Below, in pieces: positions 1 through 11,386 of a DNA stretch of 64,000 bases. The position numbers were made by a program, and so were the translations under genes. Under the pieces are notes generated by a model. The model was not told the origin of the DNA. It saw only the letters and a list, made by a program, of their open reading frames with translations, and searched no databases. The DNA lies in NCBI GenBank assembly GCA_902781515.1, contig CACZJU010000013.1, positions 1 through 64,000 on the forward strand, given 5' to 3'. This stretch comes from an uncultured Bacteroidales bacterium (GTDB lineage: Bacteria; Bacteroidota; Bacteroidia; Bacteroidales; Bacteroidaceae). Every line of letters begins with the position of its first letter. Position 1 is the first letter of the stretch.

Positions 1-47
1 AGTCTCAAACAACCTCGTTTCAGAGGTCTGTTTCTCATTTGCGAGTG

Positions 48-79
48 CAAAGGTACGGACTTTTTACAAACTGACCAAA
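48..79 (-). promoter_or_regulatory. Bacteroidetes-type promoter for a gene left of the window
   Basis: On the minus strand TTTG (79-76) is followed after 20 nt by TACCTTTG (55-48), a full match to the Bacteroidetes housekeeping consensus TTTG-N19-21-TAnnTTTG. It reads leftward, so its gene begins before base 1. Confidence 0.7.
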
Positions 80-340
80 TATTCTGAGAACTTTTTTCAA
101 AGATATTTCTGGCAATTTTTTGTAACACGCTGATTATGTGCATTATCGCCGAAAAAATTTTTTCAGTAAAATCCAATCAAATGACATAAAACGGCCCAAA
201 ATCGCTAAGAATGTCGCAAAAAGCATTGAAAAAGCAGGAGAAAACAATCGTTTTATCAAACACCTTATGAATCAGTCAAATACCATATTCTATATAAATA
301 TATAAAGGTACACGCGCGCGAGGACTAAGAAAACACAAAA
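80..340. other. Intergenic stretch with no recognised gene
   Basis: This AT-rich stretch lies between the leftward promoter and the terminator of the beta-galactosidase gene. I see no open frame with family signatures, no tRNA shape and no tandem repeat in it. Confidence 0.5.
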
Positions 341-368
341 AGCCTCCTCGCATGAGTACGAGGAGGCT
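341..368 (-). terminator. Rho-independent terminator of the beta-galactosidase gene
   Basis: A perfect 10-bp stem (AGCCTCCTCG 341-350 with CGAGGAGGCT 359-368) has an 8-nt loop. On the minus strand it is followed by a T-rich run, 25 nt past the stop codon of the gene ending at 394. Confidence 0.85.
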
Positions 369-393
369 TTGTATGTATGAAATACGTCGTGAA

Positions 394-3552
<3,159 letters not shown>

Positions 3553-3578
3553 TTAAGGTTTTAATGTATTGTCAGCGA

Positions 3579-3586
3579 CAAAGATA
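3579..3586 (-). promoter_or_regulatory. Possible -7 element for the GH2 gene
   Basis: TATCTTTG on the minus strand matches TAnnTTTG and lies 39 nt upstream of the start at 3540. No good TTTG box is seen at the expected -33 spacing, so the call is tentative. Confidence 0.4.
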
Positions 3587-3608
3587 ACAAATATTCAAGA
3601 ATATTTCG

Positions 3609-3616
3609 TAACTTTG
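3609..3616 (+). promoter_or_regulatory. Possible -7 element for the membrane-protein operon
   Basis: TAACTTTG matches TAnnTTTG and lies 20 nt before the ATG at 3636. The -33 position lacks a clear TTTG. Confidence 0.45.
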
Positions 3617-3635
3617 GCGAAAATATAGCAAAAAA

Positions 3636-5531
3636 ATGATGAATTACGCAAAGAAAATATTCACCCCTCTGACAATACTGCTGGTATTGGTTGTCATGGG
3701 GGCATTAATTCTCAGTTCAGAAAGCGAAGTGCTGTATCGCATGCAGGAACTGTCGCTATGGCTACCCACGAAATATTTCTTCCACACCTCAACAATCTAT
3801 CCGGGTGGAACACTCACATGGGGTGCAGCCTTCATGACACAGTTCTTCTACTACCCCACCCTTGGCATCGGACTTATGGTTGCGGCATGGGCTGCCATCT
3901 GTGCACTTGTGTGCCACATATTCCGACTGAAAGGTGTGTGGCAACTGGTATCGCTACTGATTCCCATGGCTCTGATGGCGGCCTTGGTACAGACAGGCTA
4001 CTGGATATACTACCAAAAGCTGCAAGGACATCCTTGGGTGCCCACACTGGCAGTTCTCCTGTCATTACTGTTGGCGCTGCCATACAGACACATCCGCGAC
4101 GTGCGTATCCGTTTGCCATATATGGCTCTGGTGGGAATACTCGGCTATCCGCTGATGGGTGCCTGGTGGGCATTGACCTTGGCACTTATGATGCTGCCCG
4201 TAAAGTGGAAAATGAACCGCTTTGAAATCATCACCGTCGTTCTTGGTATTGTGCTGATAATTGCAGTACCTGTAATCATGGTACAACAGTTCTATGGACA
4301 AGTGGAGATAAGTCAAGTTTATCTGGCTGGAATGCCGTGTTTCCGCTACGGAGATACAGACTGCACCCAATACCGACTCCCATATTATGCTCTGGCATTA
4401 GCCTTTATGGTATGTGGCGTAGGACGCGCCCAAAGTTCTATTTCAAAAGAAAAAGCCCCCAGTACTAAACTTTCCACTATCAACTATTTCATTGTAATCG
4501 CGCTGCTGGCAGTTGCTGCCTACGGAGTGAACATGAGGTGGGAACGCGATACGAACTTCCGAAAGGAAGTGGCAATGAACAATGCCATCGAACGACTCGA
4601 CTGGGAAGGAGTGCTGCGAACCATGATTAGCCAGGAAATGGGAGAAGTAATGCCTCCCACACGAGTGATGGTGATGATGAAAAATCTGGCTTTGTTCCGA
4701 CTGGGACGCGCTGGTGACGAAATGTTCCGCTATCCCGAAGGAGCCGAACAGCAACACGCACCCTGGACAGTACGCATGACGCAAGTGGGCGGCAAACTGC
4801 TCTACTACCACTACGGCAAGGAAGGATTCTGCTATCGCTGGTGTATGGAAGACGGTGTAGAGTTCGGATGGAGCGTGGATGTTATGAAATATATGACCAA
4901 AACCAGTCTCATTACCCACGACTGGGACGTAGCACAGAAATACATCAACATACTTAGCAAAACGATATATCATAAGGAATGGGCTGAAAAGTACGCCAAA
5001 TACGTGCGCCATCCCGAACTGATGGCTCAGGATGAGGAAATGAAGCCCATCATACCGATGGCAGAGTTCCCCGACCGTCTGGATGGTGACAACACACTGG
5101 TGGAGATGTATCTTCTGAAGACATTCTCTGGAGGTTTTGGCGCCGACCCTGGTTATCAGGAAATGACCTTACTATGCTCGCTCATAATGAAGGACATAGA
5201 GCTTTTCTGGCCGCGTTTCCGTCAGTATCTCAATATGCACCAAAAAGAACCCGGATTCCGTGTACCACGCTACTATCAGGAAGCAGCATATCTATACTCC
5301 ATGCTGGAACCCAACCGTCCCAGCGACCTGTGGCCAGACCTCACGAATGAAGAAGCTGCCAAGCGCATTCCGTTCGATGAAAGCATACGTAACTCTTACC
5401 AGAAGTTTATGGACTTCAACACTCAGTGCGGCTCTATGTCGGAGGAACAAAAGAAAGTGGCGTTCCAACCTCAGTTTGGCGACACTTTCTACTATTTCTA
5501 CTTCCTCCGTCGTAACCAGAAGACGAACTAA
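3636..5531 (+). CDS. Multi-pass membrane protein, DUF6057-like
   Basis: The 631-residue protein has a hydrophobic N-terminal half with repeated membrane segments between about residues 8 and 285. Its C-terminal half, from about 300, is soluble, helix-rich and Trp/Tyr-rich. I see no catalytic motif. The layout resembles the Bacteroidales family DUF6057, for which I know no function; that assignment rests on memory of the family, not on a search. It is the first gene of a same-strand run. The next gene, a haem-motif lipoprotein, starts 34 nt later, which suggests a shared envelope role. Confidence 0.6.
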   Translation: MMNYAKKIFTPLTILLVLVVMGALILSSESEVLYRMQELSLWLPTKYFFHTSTIYPGGTLTWGAAFMTQFFYYPTLGIGLMVAAWAAICALVCHIFRLKGVWQLVSLLIPMALMAALVQTGYWIYYQKLQGHPWVPTLAVLLSLLLALPYRHIRDVRIRLPYMALVGILGYPLMGAWWALTLALMMLPVKWKMNRFEIITVVLGIVLIIAVPVIMVQQFYGQVEISQVYLAGMPCFRYGDTDCTQYRLPYYALALAFMVCGVGRAQSSISKEKAPSTKLSTINYFIVIALLAVAAYGVNMRWERDTNFRKEVAMNNAIERLDWEGVLRTMISQEMGEVMPPTRVMVMMKNLALFRLGRAGDEMFRYPEGAEQQHAPWTVRMTQVGGKLLYYHYGKEGFCYRWCMEDGVEFGWSVDVMKYMTKTSLITHDWDVAQKYINILSKTIYHKEWAEKYAKYVRHPELMAQDEEMKPIIPMAEFPDRLDGDNTLVEMYLLKTFSGGFGADPGYQEMTLLCSLIMKDIELFWPRFRQYLNMHQKEPGFRVPRYYQEAAYLYSMLEPNRPSDLWPDLTNEEAAKRIPFDESIRNSYQKFMDFNTQCGSMSEEQKKVAFQPQFGDTFYYFYFLRRNQKTN

Positions 5532-5565
5532 TATTGAAAATTAAAAATTGAAGATTGAAAGAGGT

Positions 5566-7059
5566 ATGAGAGACAGACAAATAAGATTTATCATTTATTA
5601 TTTATTATTTATCTGTGTTGTCAGTTGCTCGAAGCCAAAGGCTCCAACGCAATACAGCGATGACGAGCGTCTGCCACAGATATTCCCTGAGTATCAAGAC
5701 GTGACAGTGCCCTGCAACATTGCCCCACTAACCTTTGCCATTGAGGAAGAGGGAACGAACTTCATCACTCGACTGACAGCCAACGGCAACGAATGGATTT
5801 ACGAAGGTGACGAGGTATGCCCCACTCCCAAGCAGTGGAAGAAGATGGTTTGCCCCGAAACCTCAATAATGGCGGAGGTGTTTATTGAAAAGAACGGCAA
5901 ATGGACTCGCAAGGCGCCCTTCGCCATTCACGTTTCGTCAGACAGCATTGACCCATACATCTCTTACCGACTGATTGCCCCCTCGTATGTTACCTATGAG
6001 GACCTCACCATAAATCAGCGCTGTCTCGAAAACTATGACGAAAGCCTCATCTATGGCAATATGTCCAACAGCACGGAAACAGATGGACAATGCATCAACT
6101 GCCACGCTTATCAGAAGTATAACCCCAACCGCATGCAATTCCACGTACGCCAGTATCTCGGTGGAACAATAATCACCTACGACGGGAAGGTGGAACGCAT
6201 TGATATGAAGACGGGACGTACAGTATCAGCCGGTGTGTACCCAACATGGCACCCGACGGAACCGCTCATCGCATACTCTACAAACCATACAGGACAATCG
6301 TTCCACACTAACGACAATCAGAAAGTGGAAGTACAGGACACCCACAGCGACCTTATGCTCTACGATGTTATGAGCCACGAAGTAATGCCGCTGGAGCGTG
6401 ACACCAACGACCTTGACTGCTTCCCATTCTGGAGCCCCGACGGAAAGTATCTCTACTATTGCTCTGCACACTACGTAAAGCGCGATACAGCAGAAGCCGT
6501 TAGCAAGGAATTCGATATGATTCAGAACTATAAGAAGGTGAAATACAATCTCTATCGCCGTCCGTTTACTCTTGATTCTCGTTCGTTTGGCGAACGCGAG
6601 ATGATATTCGATGCTGCTGCAGATTCCATGTCAGCTACCCTGCCACGAATATCTCCTGACGGTCGCTGGCTGTTGTTTACTATGGGAGGACATGGTGTGT
6701 TCCACATCTGGCACAAAGATGCCGACCTCTATCTACTCGACCTTCAGTCAGGCAACTGCCAACCGGCAAAGGTTCTAAACAGCGACAATGTGGAGAGTTA
6801 TCATTCGTGGAGCAGCAACGGACGCTGGGTCATCTTCAGTAGCCGTCGTACAGATGGCAATTTCACACGTCCATACATAGCCCACTTCGATGGCAAGGGC
6901 AATTTCACTAAACCTTTCGAATTGCCACAAAGCAACCCACGCTATCACCACGAACTTATGCGTTCGTACAACATACCTGAATTCATGACAGGACCTGTGA
7001 CCATCAGTCCACAGAGTTTTGCAAGCGCCGTTCGTAAAGACAGCATTAAAGCGAAATAA
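5566..7059 (+). CDS. Lipoprotein with PD40/TolB-like propeller and one haem-c motif
   Basis: I chose the ATG at 5566 because the frame upstream is open only from a TTG. The protein begins with a lipoprotein signal ending in VVSC. A single CINCH (CxxCH) motif near residue 180 is the signature for covalent haem c attachment. After it come at least four PD40-type blade motifs, for example SPDGKYLYY, SPDGRWLLF and SSNGRWVIF, as in TolB-like beta-propellers. It is therefore probably an envelope-anchored haem-binding propeller protein. Its partner and electron donor cannot be read from sequence. It sits between a membrane protein and a GH2 enzyme on the same strand. Confidence 0.7.
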   Translation: MRDRQIRFIIYYLLFICVVSCSKPKAPTQYSDDERLPQIFPEYQDVTVPCNIAPLTFAIEEEGTNFITRLTANGNEWIYEGDEVCPTPKQWKKMVCPETSIMAEVFIEKNGKWTRKAPFAIHVSSDSIDPYISYRLIAPSYVTYEDLTINQRCLENYDESLIYGNMSNSTETDGQCINCHAYQKYNPNRMQFHVRQYLGGTIITYDGKVERIDMKTGRTVSAGVYPTWHPTEPLIAYSTNHTGQSFHTNDNQKVEVQDTHSDLMLYDVMSHEVMPLERDTNDLDCFPFWSPDGKYLYYCSAHYVKRDTAEAVSKEFDMIQNYKKVKYNLYRRPFTLDSRSFGEREMIFDAAADSMSATLPRISPDGRWLLFTMGGHGVFHIWHKDADLYLLDLQSGNCQPAKVLNSDNVESYHSWSSNGRWVIFSSRRTDGNFTRPYIAHFDGKGNFTKPFELPQSNPRYHHELMRSYNIPEFMTGPVTISPQSFASAVRKDSIKAK

Positions 7060-7090
7060 ATTTAGGATTAAAGATTAAGGATTAGAGATT

Positions 7091-9604
7091 ATGAAGCGCC
7101 TAATAGCAATATTTTTCCTATTTGCCCCTACAGTCCCATTATTTTCTCAGTACAAAGAAGTCAAGCAACAAGGCTCTGGCGTAAACCGTCCATACACCGA
7201 AATACCATCTGACGAAGGAGAAGCCGCTAATGGTAAGTTATTCAACTTCGACTGGCGTTTCCAACTGGGTAATCCGTCTGGTGCAGAAAAAACTGACTTC
7301 GATGATTCCGGATGGCAGGCTCTGGACTTGCCTCACGATTTTCAGTTCCACCAGCCATGGGACGAGAAAGCAGGTGGAGCACGTGGTTTCAAAGGACAAT
7401 GCGAAGGTTGGTACAGAAAAACATTCTATGCTCCTGCTGAATGGCAAGGATTGCGTGTGTTGCTCGATTTCGAGGGATTGATGTACTACGGCGACGTATA
7501 TCTCAATGGCAAACAAGTAGCATCGTCGGAATATGGCTATCTGGGATTTGAAGCCGACCTCTCGCGCCAGCTAAACTACGGAGGCAACAATGTAGTTGCA
7601 GTATATGCCAATTCTGGCAAATCGAATGCCAGTCGTTGGTACACCGGCGCTGGACTTTTCCGCGACGTACACCTAAGACTACAAAACCCTACTCATATAT
7701 CGCGTCACGGCATCTATGTAACCTCCACAGTTTCCTCAAAGGGAGAAGGTGAAGTGAAGGTTACTGTTGATGTTAGCGGTTTCCCTCATGGTTCTGCTCC
7801 CCAAGCCAAGACTACCATATCTGCTACTATTAGGGATAAAGAAGGGCGTACGCTCGGCAGTTCCACTGCAGAAGTGCCTTCCCTCACCAAGCATTCACGC
7901 GACGAGATTTCCCTTCCCACTATCACCGTATCGAATCCTACTCTTTGGGACCTCGATAATCCATACCTATATAATATAGATGTAGAAGTATTCGTTGATT
8001 CGATGCTCGTTGATAAGCAGAGTGACAGATTCGGCATTCGCACAATAGAGTACAGCCCAAAGTTCGGCTTCAAGTTGAATGGCCGTAAGGTATTCCTCAA
8101 GGGCATTGCAAACCACCACGATATGGGTGCATTGGGAGTAGCCTCGTTCGATGATGCCATACGTCGCCAGTTTGCCGTAATGAAACAGTTTGGCTTCAAT
8201 TCCATGCGTTGCAGTCACAATCCCTACTCCCCCGCTCTAACGCGCATTGCCGACGAGATGGGACTGCTCATCGTTGATGAATTAATAGACAAATGGAGCG
8301 ATGATGAATACTGGGGTGGACGCAAACCATTCTCCACACTGTGGCCTTCACTTATTGCAGAATGGATAACTCGCGACCGAAACTGTCCAAGCGTAGTAAT
8401 GTGGAGTCTGGGCAATGAATTACAGATTCGCGACAACTGGAGCGGTTACAAAACCAACGACTGGGGTATCACCACGTATCGTCTGTTTGATGTTATGGTA
8501 AAGCGCTACGATGCCACACGTCCGACCACTGTAGCACAGTTCCCTGCACGTGCCGGTGCTATACGCGAAGAAAAGGAATTCAAGACCTATATGGCACCAC
8601 CAGAACTGGCTCTTGCAACAGAGGTCAGCTCGTTCAACTATCAATGGGATTGCTACCCCAAATATTTCGAACACGCGCCCAACATGATTCTCTATCAAAG
8701 TGAAGCCGTAACTAATCAGATGCAGGCTCCATTCTATGGTATGGACCGCAACCGCACCGTAGGCCTTGCCTACTGGGGAGCTATAGAATACTGGGGCGAA
8801 TCGAACAAATGGCCTAAGAAAGGATGGAACTATTCGTTCTTCCGCCACACTCTATGGCCTAATCCTCAAGCATATCTCATTCGCGGAGCATTCCGTCCGG
8901 AAGAACCCGTGGTACACATTGGAGTGCTCACTGGAGCCGAGAACCTCAGTTGGAATGCAATAAATGTCGGACAGAAGACATACGTTGATACTTGGAACTT
9001 CCCAATTGACTCGCAACAACAAGTTTCCGTATTTACCAACTGCGAAAAAGTGGAGCTCTTCATAGAAGACGAGGGTCTAAAGGCTAAAGGCAAAAGCCGT
9101 AGTTTGGGACGTCTGAAGAACGATACAACAGATGTGTTCAAACGCGGCATTATCAAATGGAACAAAATCCCCTATGGAAAGGGAGGAAGCCTCACTGCTG
9201 TTGCCTATAACGGTGGTAAAGAAGTAGCTCGCCACCGCATCGAGACTGCAGACAAGGCCGTACGTCTAATTATTGAGGAAGAAAAGATAATCAATCCTCA
9301 CACCTTCAATTCAAATGGCATGAGCCTTCGCTATCTGACGGTAAAGGCTGTGGATAAGAAGGGACGCACTGTGCCTACGTTCGATGAGGAACTAACGGTT
9401 ACTGTCGAAGGGGCTGCAACACTGCAGGCAATAGATAACGGCGACCACTATACAGACTATCTCTTCCGTCCCACCGACAACACCAAACGAATGCAGGGAG
9501 GAAAAATGCAAGTTATATTGCGTTCAAAGCGTGAGTCTGGCTCAATTACTGTACGTGCCACATCGCCCAATCTACGCGCAGTACTGCGATTAAAGAGTGA
9601 ATAA
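7091..9604 (+). CDS. Secreted GH2 glycoside hydrolase (beta-galactosidase-like, DUF4982 type)
   Basis: The 837-residue protein carries a signal peptide (MKRLIAIFFLFAPTVPLFSQ). Its domains are a GH2 jelly roll (about 60-195), an Ig-like domain (about 200-315), a TIM barrel (about 320-620), a DUF4982-like segment and a C-terminal Ig-like domain. The predicted acid/base is Glu443 in SLGNE and the nucleophile Glu538 in YQSEA. GH2 proteins of this architecture include beta-galactosidases and beta-glucuronidases; I favour beta-galactosidase. It is last in a run with the two preceding genes, 31 nt downstream, the gap being a 7-nt repeat array. A short stretch of the same repeat type is translated as GLKAKGKSR near residue 665. 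Confidence 0.88.
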   Translation: MKRLIAIFFLFAPTVPLFSQYKEVKQQGSGVNRPYTEIPSDEGEAANGKLFNFDWRFQLGNPSGAEKTDFDDSGWQALDLPHDFQFHQPWDEKAGGARGFKGQCEGWYRKTFYAPAEWQGLRVLLDFEGLMYYGDVYLNGKQVASSEYGYLGFEADLSRQLNYGGNNVVAVYANSGKSNASRWYTGAGLFRDVHLRLQNPTHISRHGIYVTSTVSSKGEGEVKVTVDVSGFPHGSAPQAKTTISATIRDKEGRTLGSSTAEVPSLTKHSRDEISLPTITVSNPTLWDLDNPYLYNIDVEVFVDSMLVDKQSDRFGIRTIEYSPKFGFKLNGRKVFLKGIANHHDMGALGVASFDDAIRRQFAVMKQFGFNSMRCSHNPYSPALTRIADEMGLLIVDELIDKWSDDEYWGGRKPFSTLWPSLIAEWITRDRNCPSVVMWSLGNELQIRDNWSGYKTNDWGITTYRLFDVMVKRYDATRPTTVAQFPARAGAIREEKEFKTYMAPPELALATEVSSFNYQWDCYPKYFEHAPNMILYQSEAVTNQMQAPFYGMDRNRTVGLAYWGAIEYWGESNKWPKKGWNYSFFRHTLWPNPQAYLIRGAFRPEEPVVHIGVLTGAENLSWNAINVGQKTYVDTWNFPIDSQQQVSVFTNCEKVELFIEDEGLKAKGKSRSLGRLKNDTTDVFKRGIIKWNKIPYGKGGSLTAVAYNGGKEVARHRIETADKAVRLIIEEEKIINPHTFNSNGMSLRYLTVKAVDKKGRTVPTFDEELTVTVEGAATLQAIDNGDHYTDYLFRPTDNTKRMQGGKMQVILRSKRESGSITVRATSPNLRAVLRLKSE

Positions 9605-9624
9605 ACTATTGAAAGGTCTCTTTT

Positions 9625-10104
9625 TTATTTCTCAATAAGAGCGACTGCATAAGCCGAAATACCTTCTTCGCGTCCTGTAAAGCCAAGCCACTCTGTTGTA
9701 GTGGCCTTGATGGAAACACAGTCAGGATCAACCTGCATAACCTCTGCAAGACATTGTTGCATCGATGGAATATGGGGATTGAGCTTTGGACGCTGGGCAC
9801 ATATGGTAGCATCGATATTGCCAACCTTATAGCCACGCTCACCAATAAGCTCAATTACACGATGCAGGAGAATTTTGCTGTCGGCTCCACGATATTGCTG
9901 GTCTGAATCTGGAAAATGGTAACCAATGTCGCGCATATTCGCAGCTCCTAACAAAGCATCACATATAGCATGAATGAGTACATCGGCATCGGAATGTCCA
10001 AGAAGACCAAAGGTGTGAGGTACCTTTATGCCTCCCACCCAAAGGTCACGACCAGACACCAGTTGGTGAACATCGTAACCCATTCCTACGCGAATCTTAC
10101 TCAT
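9625..10104 (-). CDS. ispF: 2-C-methyl-D-erythritol 2,4-cyclodiphosphate synthase
   Basis: IspF catalyses ring closure to methylerythritol cyclodiphosphate in the non-mevalonate isoprenoid pathway, in the cytoplasm. The 159-residue length fits the family. The metal-binding DVH motif is at residues 11-13 (GMGYDVHQL), HSDADV follows near residue 56, and the C-terminal half keeps the family pattern TTEWLGFTGREEGI. Its ATG overlaps the porV stop by 4 nt, so it is translationally coupled to the T9SS genes. dxr, another gene of this pathway, is at 46 kb. Confidence 0.97.
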   Translation of the reverse strand: MSKIRVGMGYDVHQLVSGRDLWVGGIKVPHTFGLLGHSDADVLIHAICDALLGAANMRDIGYHFPDSDQQYRGADSKILLHRVIELIGERGYKVGNIDATICAQRPKLNPHIPSMQQCLAEVMQVDPDCVSIKATTTEWLGFTGREEGISAYAVALIEK

Positions 10105-11342
10105 CTCTTCCTTTTCTTACTACCACCGCCATTCTTCTTTCCGAACAGATCCTTCATACCGTCAAGGTCGAACGAAAGGGTAAATCGCATAGTCTGATCA
10201 AGAGGGTTCGACTGTGCAGTAGAGAATACATATGCGGCATCAATGGCAAAAACGCTCATCTTGAAACCTGCACCAGCTGTTACGTACTTACGGTTACCCT
10301 TATTTTCATGTTCGTGGTGATAACCGGCACGCACCATGAAACGATCGTTATAGTTGTATTCCATACCCACGCTCCACTGTATTTCCTGCATTTCTTCCTT
10401 GAATCCGTTGGGAGCGTCGTGAAGCGATTTAAAAATACCGCTTATGGGTGATACATCGTAGTATTCGCGTTGTACACGGTCGGTATATTCTTCATCGGCC
10501 TCACCATCACGCTGTTTGGGATATGTAGGCACAAGCAGTTTATTGGCATCAGCAGCAAGCGATAGGCGATTGTACTTATTGAAAGGTATGGTGAAATTAC
10601 ATCCAAGACGGAAGTTTGTAGGGATAAATTCTGAATTGTCATCACCACCATAACTTATCTTCGAACCAATGTTATTGATATTCAAGCCCCATCCAAACGA
10701 GCATTCACGGTTAGCCATCATGAAATAGCCCAGACGATACATTGCAATGTCTGCAGCAAAAGCCTTACCGGCCTTACTCTCTGCTGTATAGTCATAAGTA
10801 ATGTCACTGTAGATGAAACGCATTGCAACACCCATAGAGAAACATTTACTAAGCATTCGGCTATAGGCAACGTCCACAGCCATTTCATAAGGCTTGATTG
10901 TCATTGCATTTTCATCCTCTCCAAGATATACTTCGCCCAAAGAGAAGAAACGCAGAGAAGCAGAAAGGGCACTGTAGTCACCTATACGATAGAAACCGCT
11001 GACATTGGCAAGATTGATATCGTTGACCAATTTGCGCAACCAAGGAGTATATGAAGCACTTACACCGGCACGTGCCACATTGAAAGGATATTTGGCAGGG
11101 TTCCAGTACTGCGAATTGGCATCTGCCTCAGTAGCAACACCAAGGTCACCCATAGAACCGCCTCGTGCATCGGGGGCAATAGCCAACGATGTGACACTAT
11201 AGTTCACAGGGTTGAACATATTCTTCTTGTCCTGAGCCAGAGCGGAACCAATTGATAATTGATAATTGAAAATGGACAATTGGACTGCTCCGACGAGCAG
11301 AATCAACAGCAGATATAATCTTTTTTTGTTATTCATTATCAA
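10101..11342 (-). CDS. porV: Type IX secretion system outer-membrane protein PorV
   Basis: PorV is a FadL-like outer-membrane barrel that shuttles T9SS substrates from the translocon to the PorU attachment complex. The 413-residue protein has a signal sequence and the PorV N-terminal pattern NPVNYSVTSLAIAPDARGG, then alternating barrel strands to the end. The start could be the ATG at 11342 or the in-frame ATG at 11336. Part of the signal peptide (LSIFNYQLSI) is encoded by a 7-nt simple repeat. It lies 44 nt downstream of porU and overlaps ispF. Confidence 0.93.
   Translation of the reverse strand: MIMNNKKRLYLLLILLVGAVQLSIFNYQLSIGSALAQDKKNMFNPVNYSVTSLAIAPDARGGSMGDLGVATEADANSQYWNPAKYPFNVARAGVSASYTPWLRKLVNDINLANVSGFYRIGDYSALSASLRFFSLGEVYLGEDENAMTIKPYEMAVDVAYSRMLSKCFSMGVAMRFIYSDITYDYTAESKAGKAFAADIAMYRLGYFMMANRECSFGWGLNINNIGSKISYGGDDNSEFIPTNFRLGCNFTIPFNKYNRLSLAADANKLLVPTYPKQRDGEADEEYTDRVQREYYDVSPISGIFKSLHDAPNGFKEEMQEIQWSVGMEYNYNDRFMVRAGYHHEHENKGNRKYVTAGAGFKMSVFAIDAAYVFSTAQSNPLDQTMRFTLSFDLDGMKDLFGKKNGGGSKKRKR
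11262..11288 (-). repeat. 7-nt repeat array inside the porV signal-peptide coding region
   Basis: Units of the AATTGAT/AATTGAA type repeat with a 7-nt period. On the minus strand they are read as the hydrophobic stretch QLSIFNYQLSI of PorV. Confidence 0.8.
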
Positions 11343-11386
11343 TTATCATTTATCAATTATCCATTACATAAAACGTCAGGTTTATG

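Noticed and set aside
5548-5565. TTG start for the haem-motif lipoprotein
   Set aside because: It falls in a 7-nt repeat array; the ATG at 5566 directly precedes the signal peptide.
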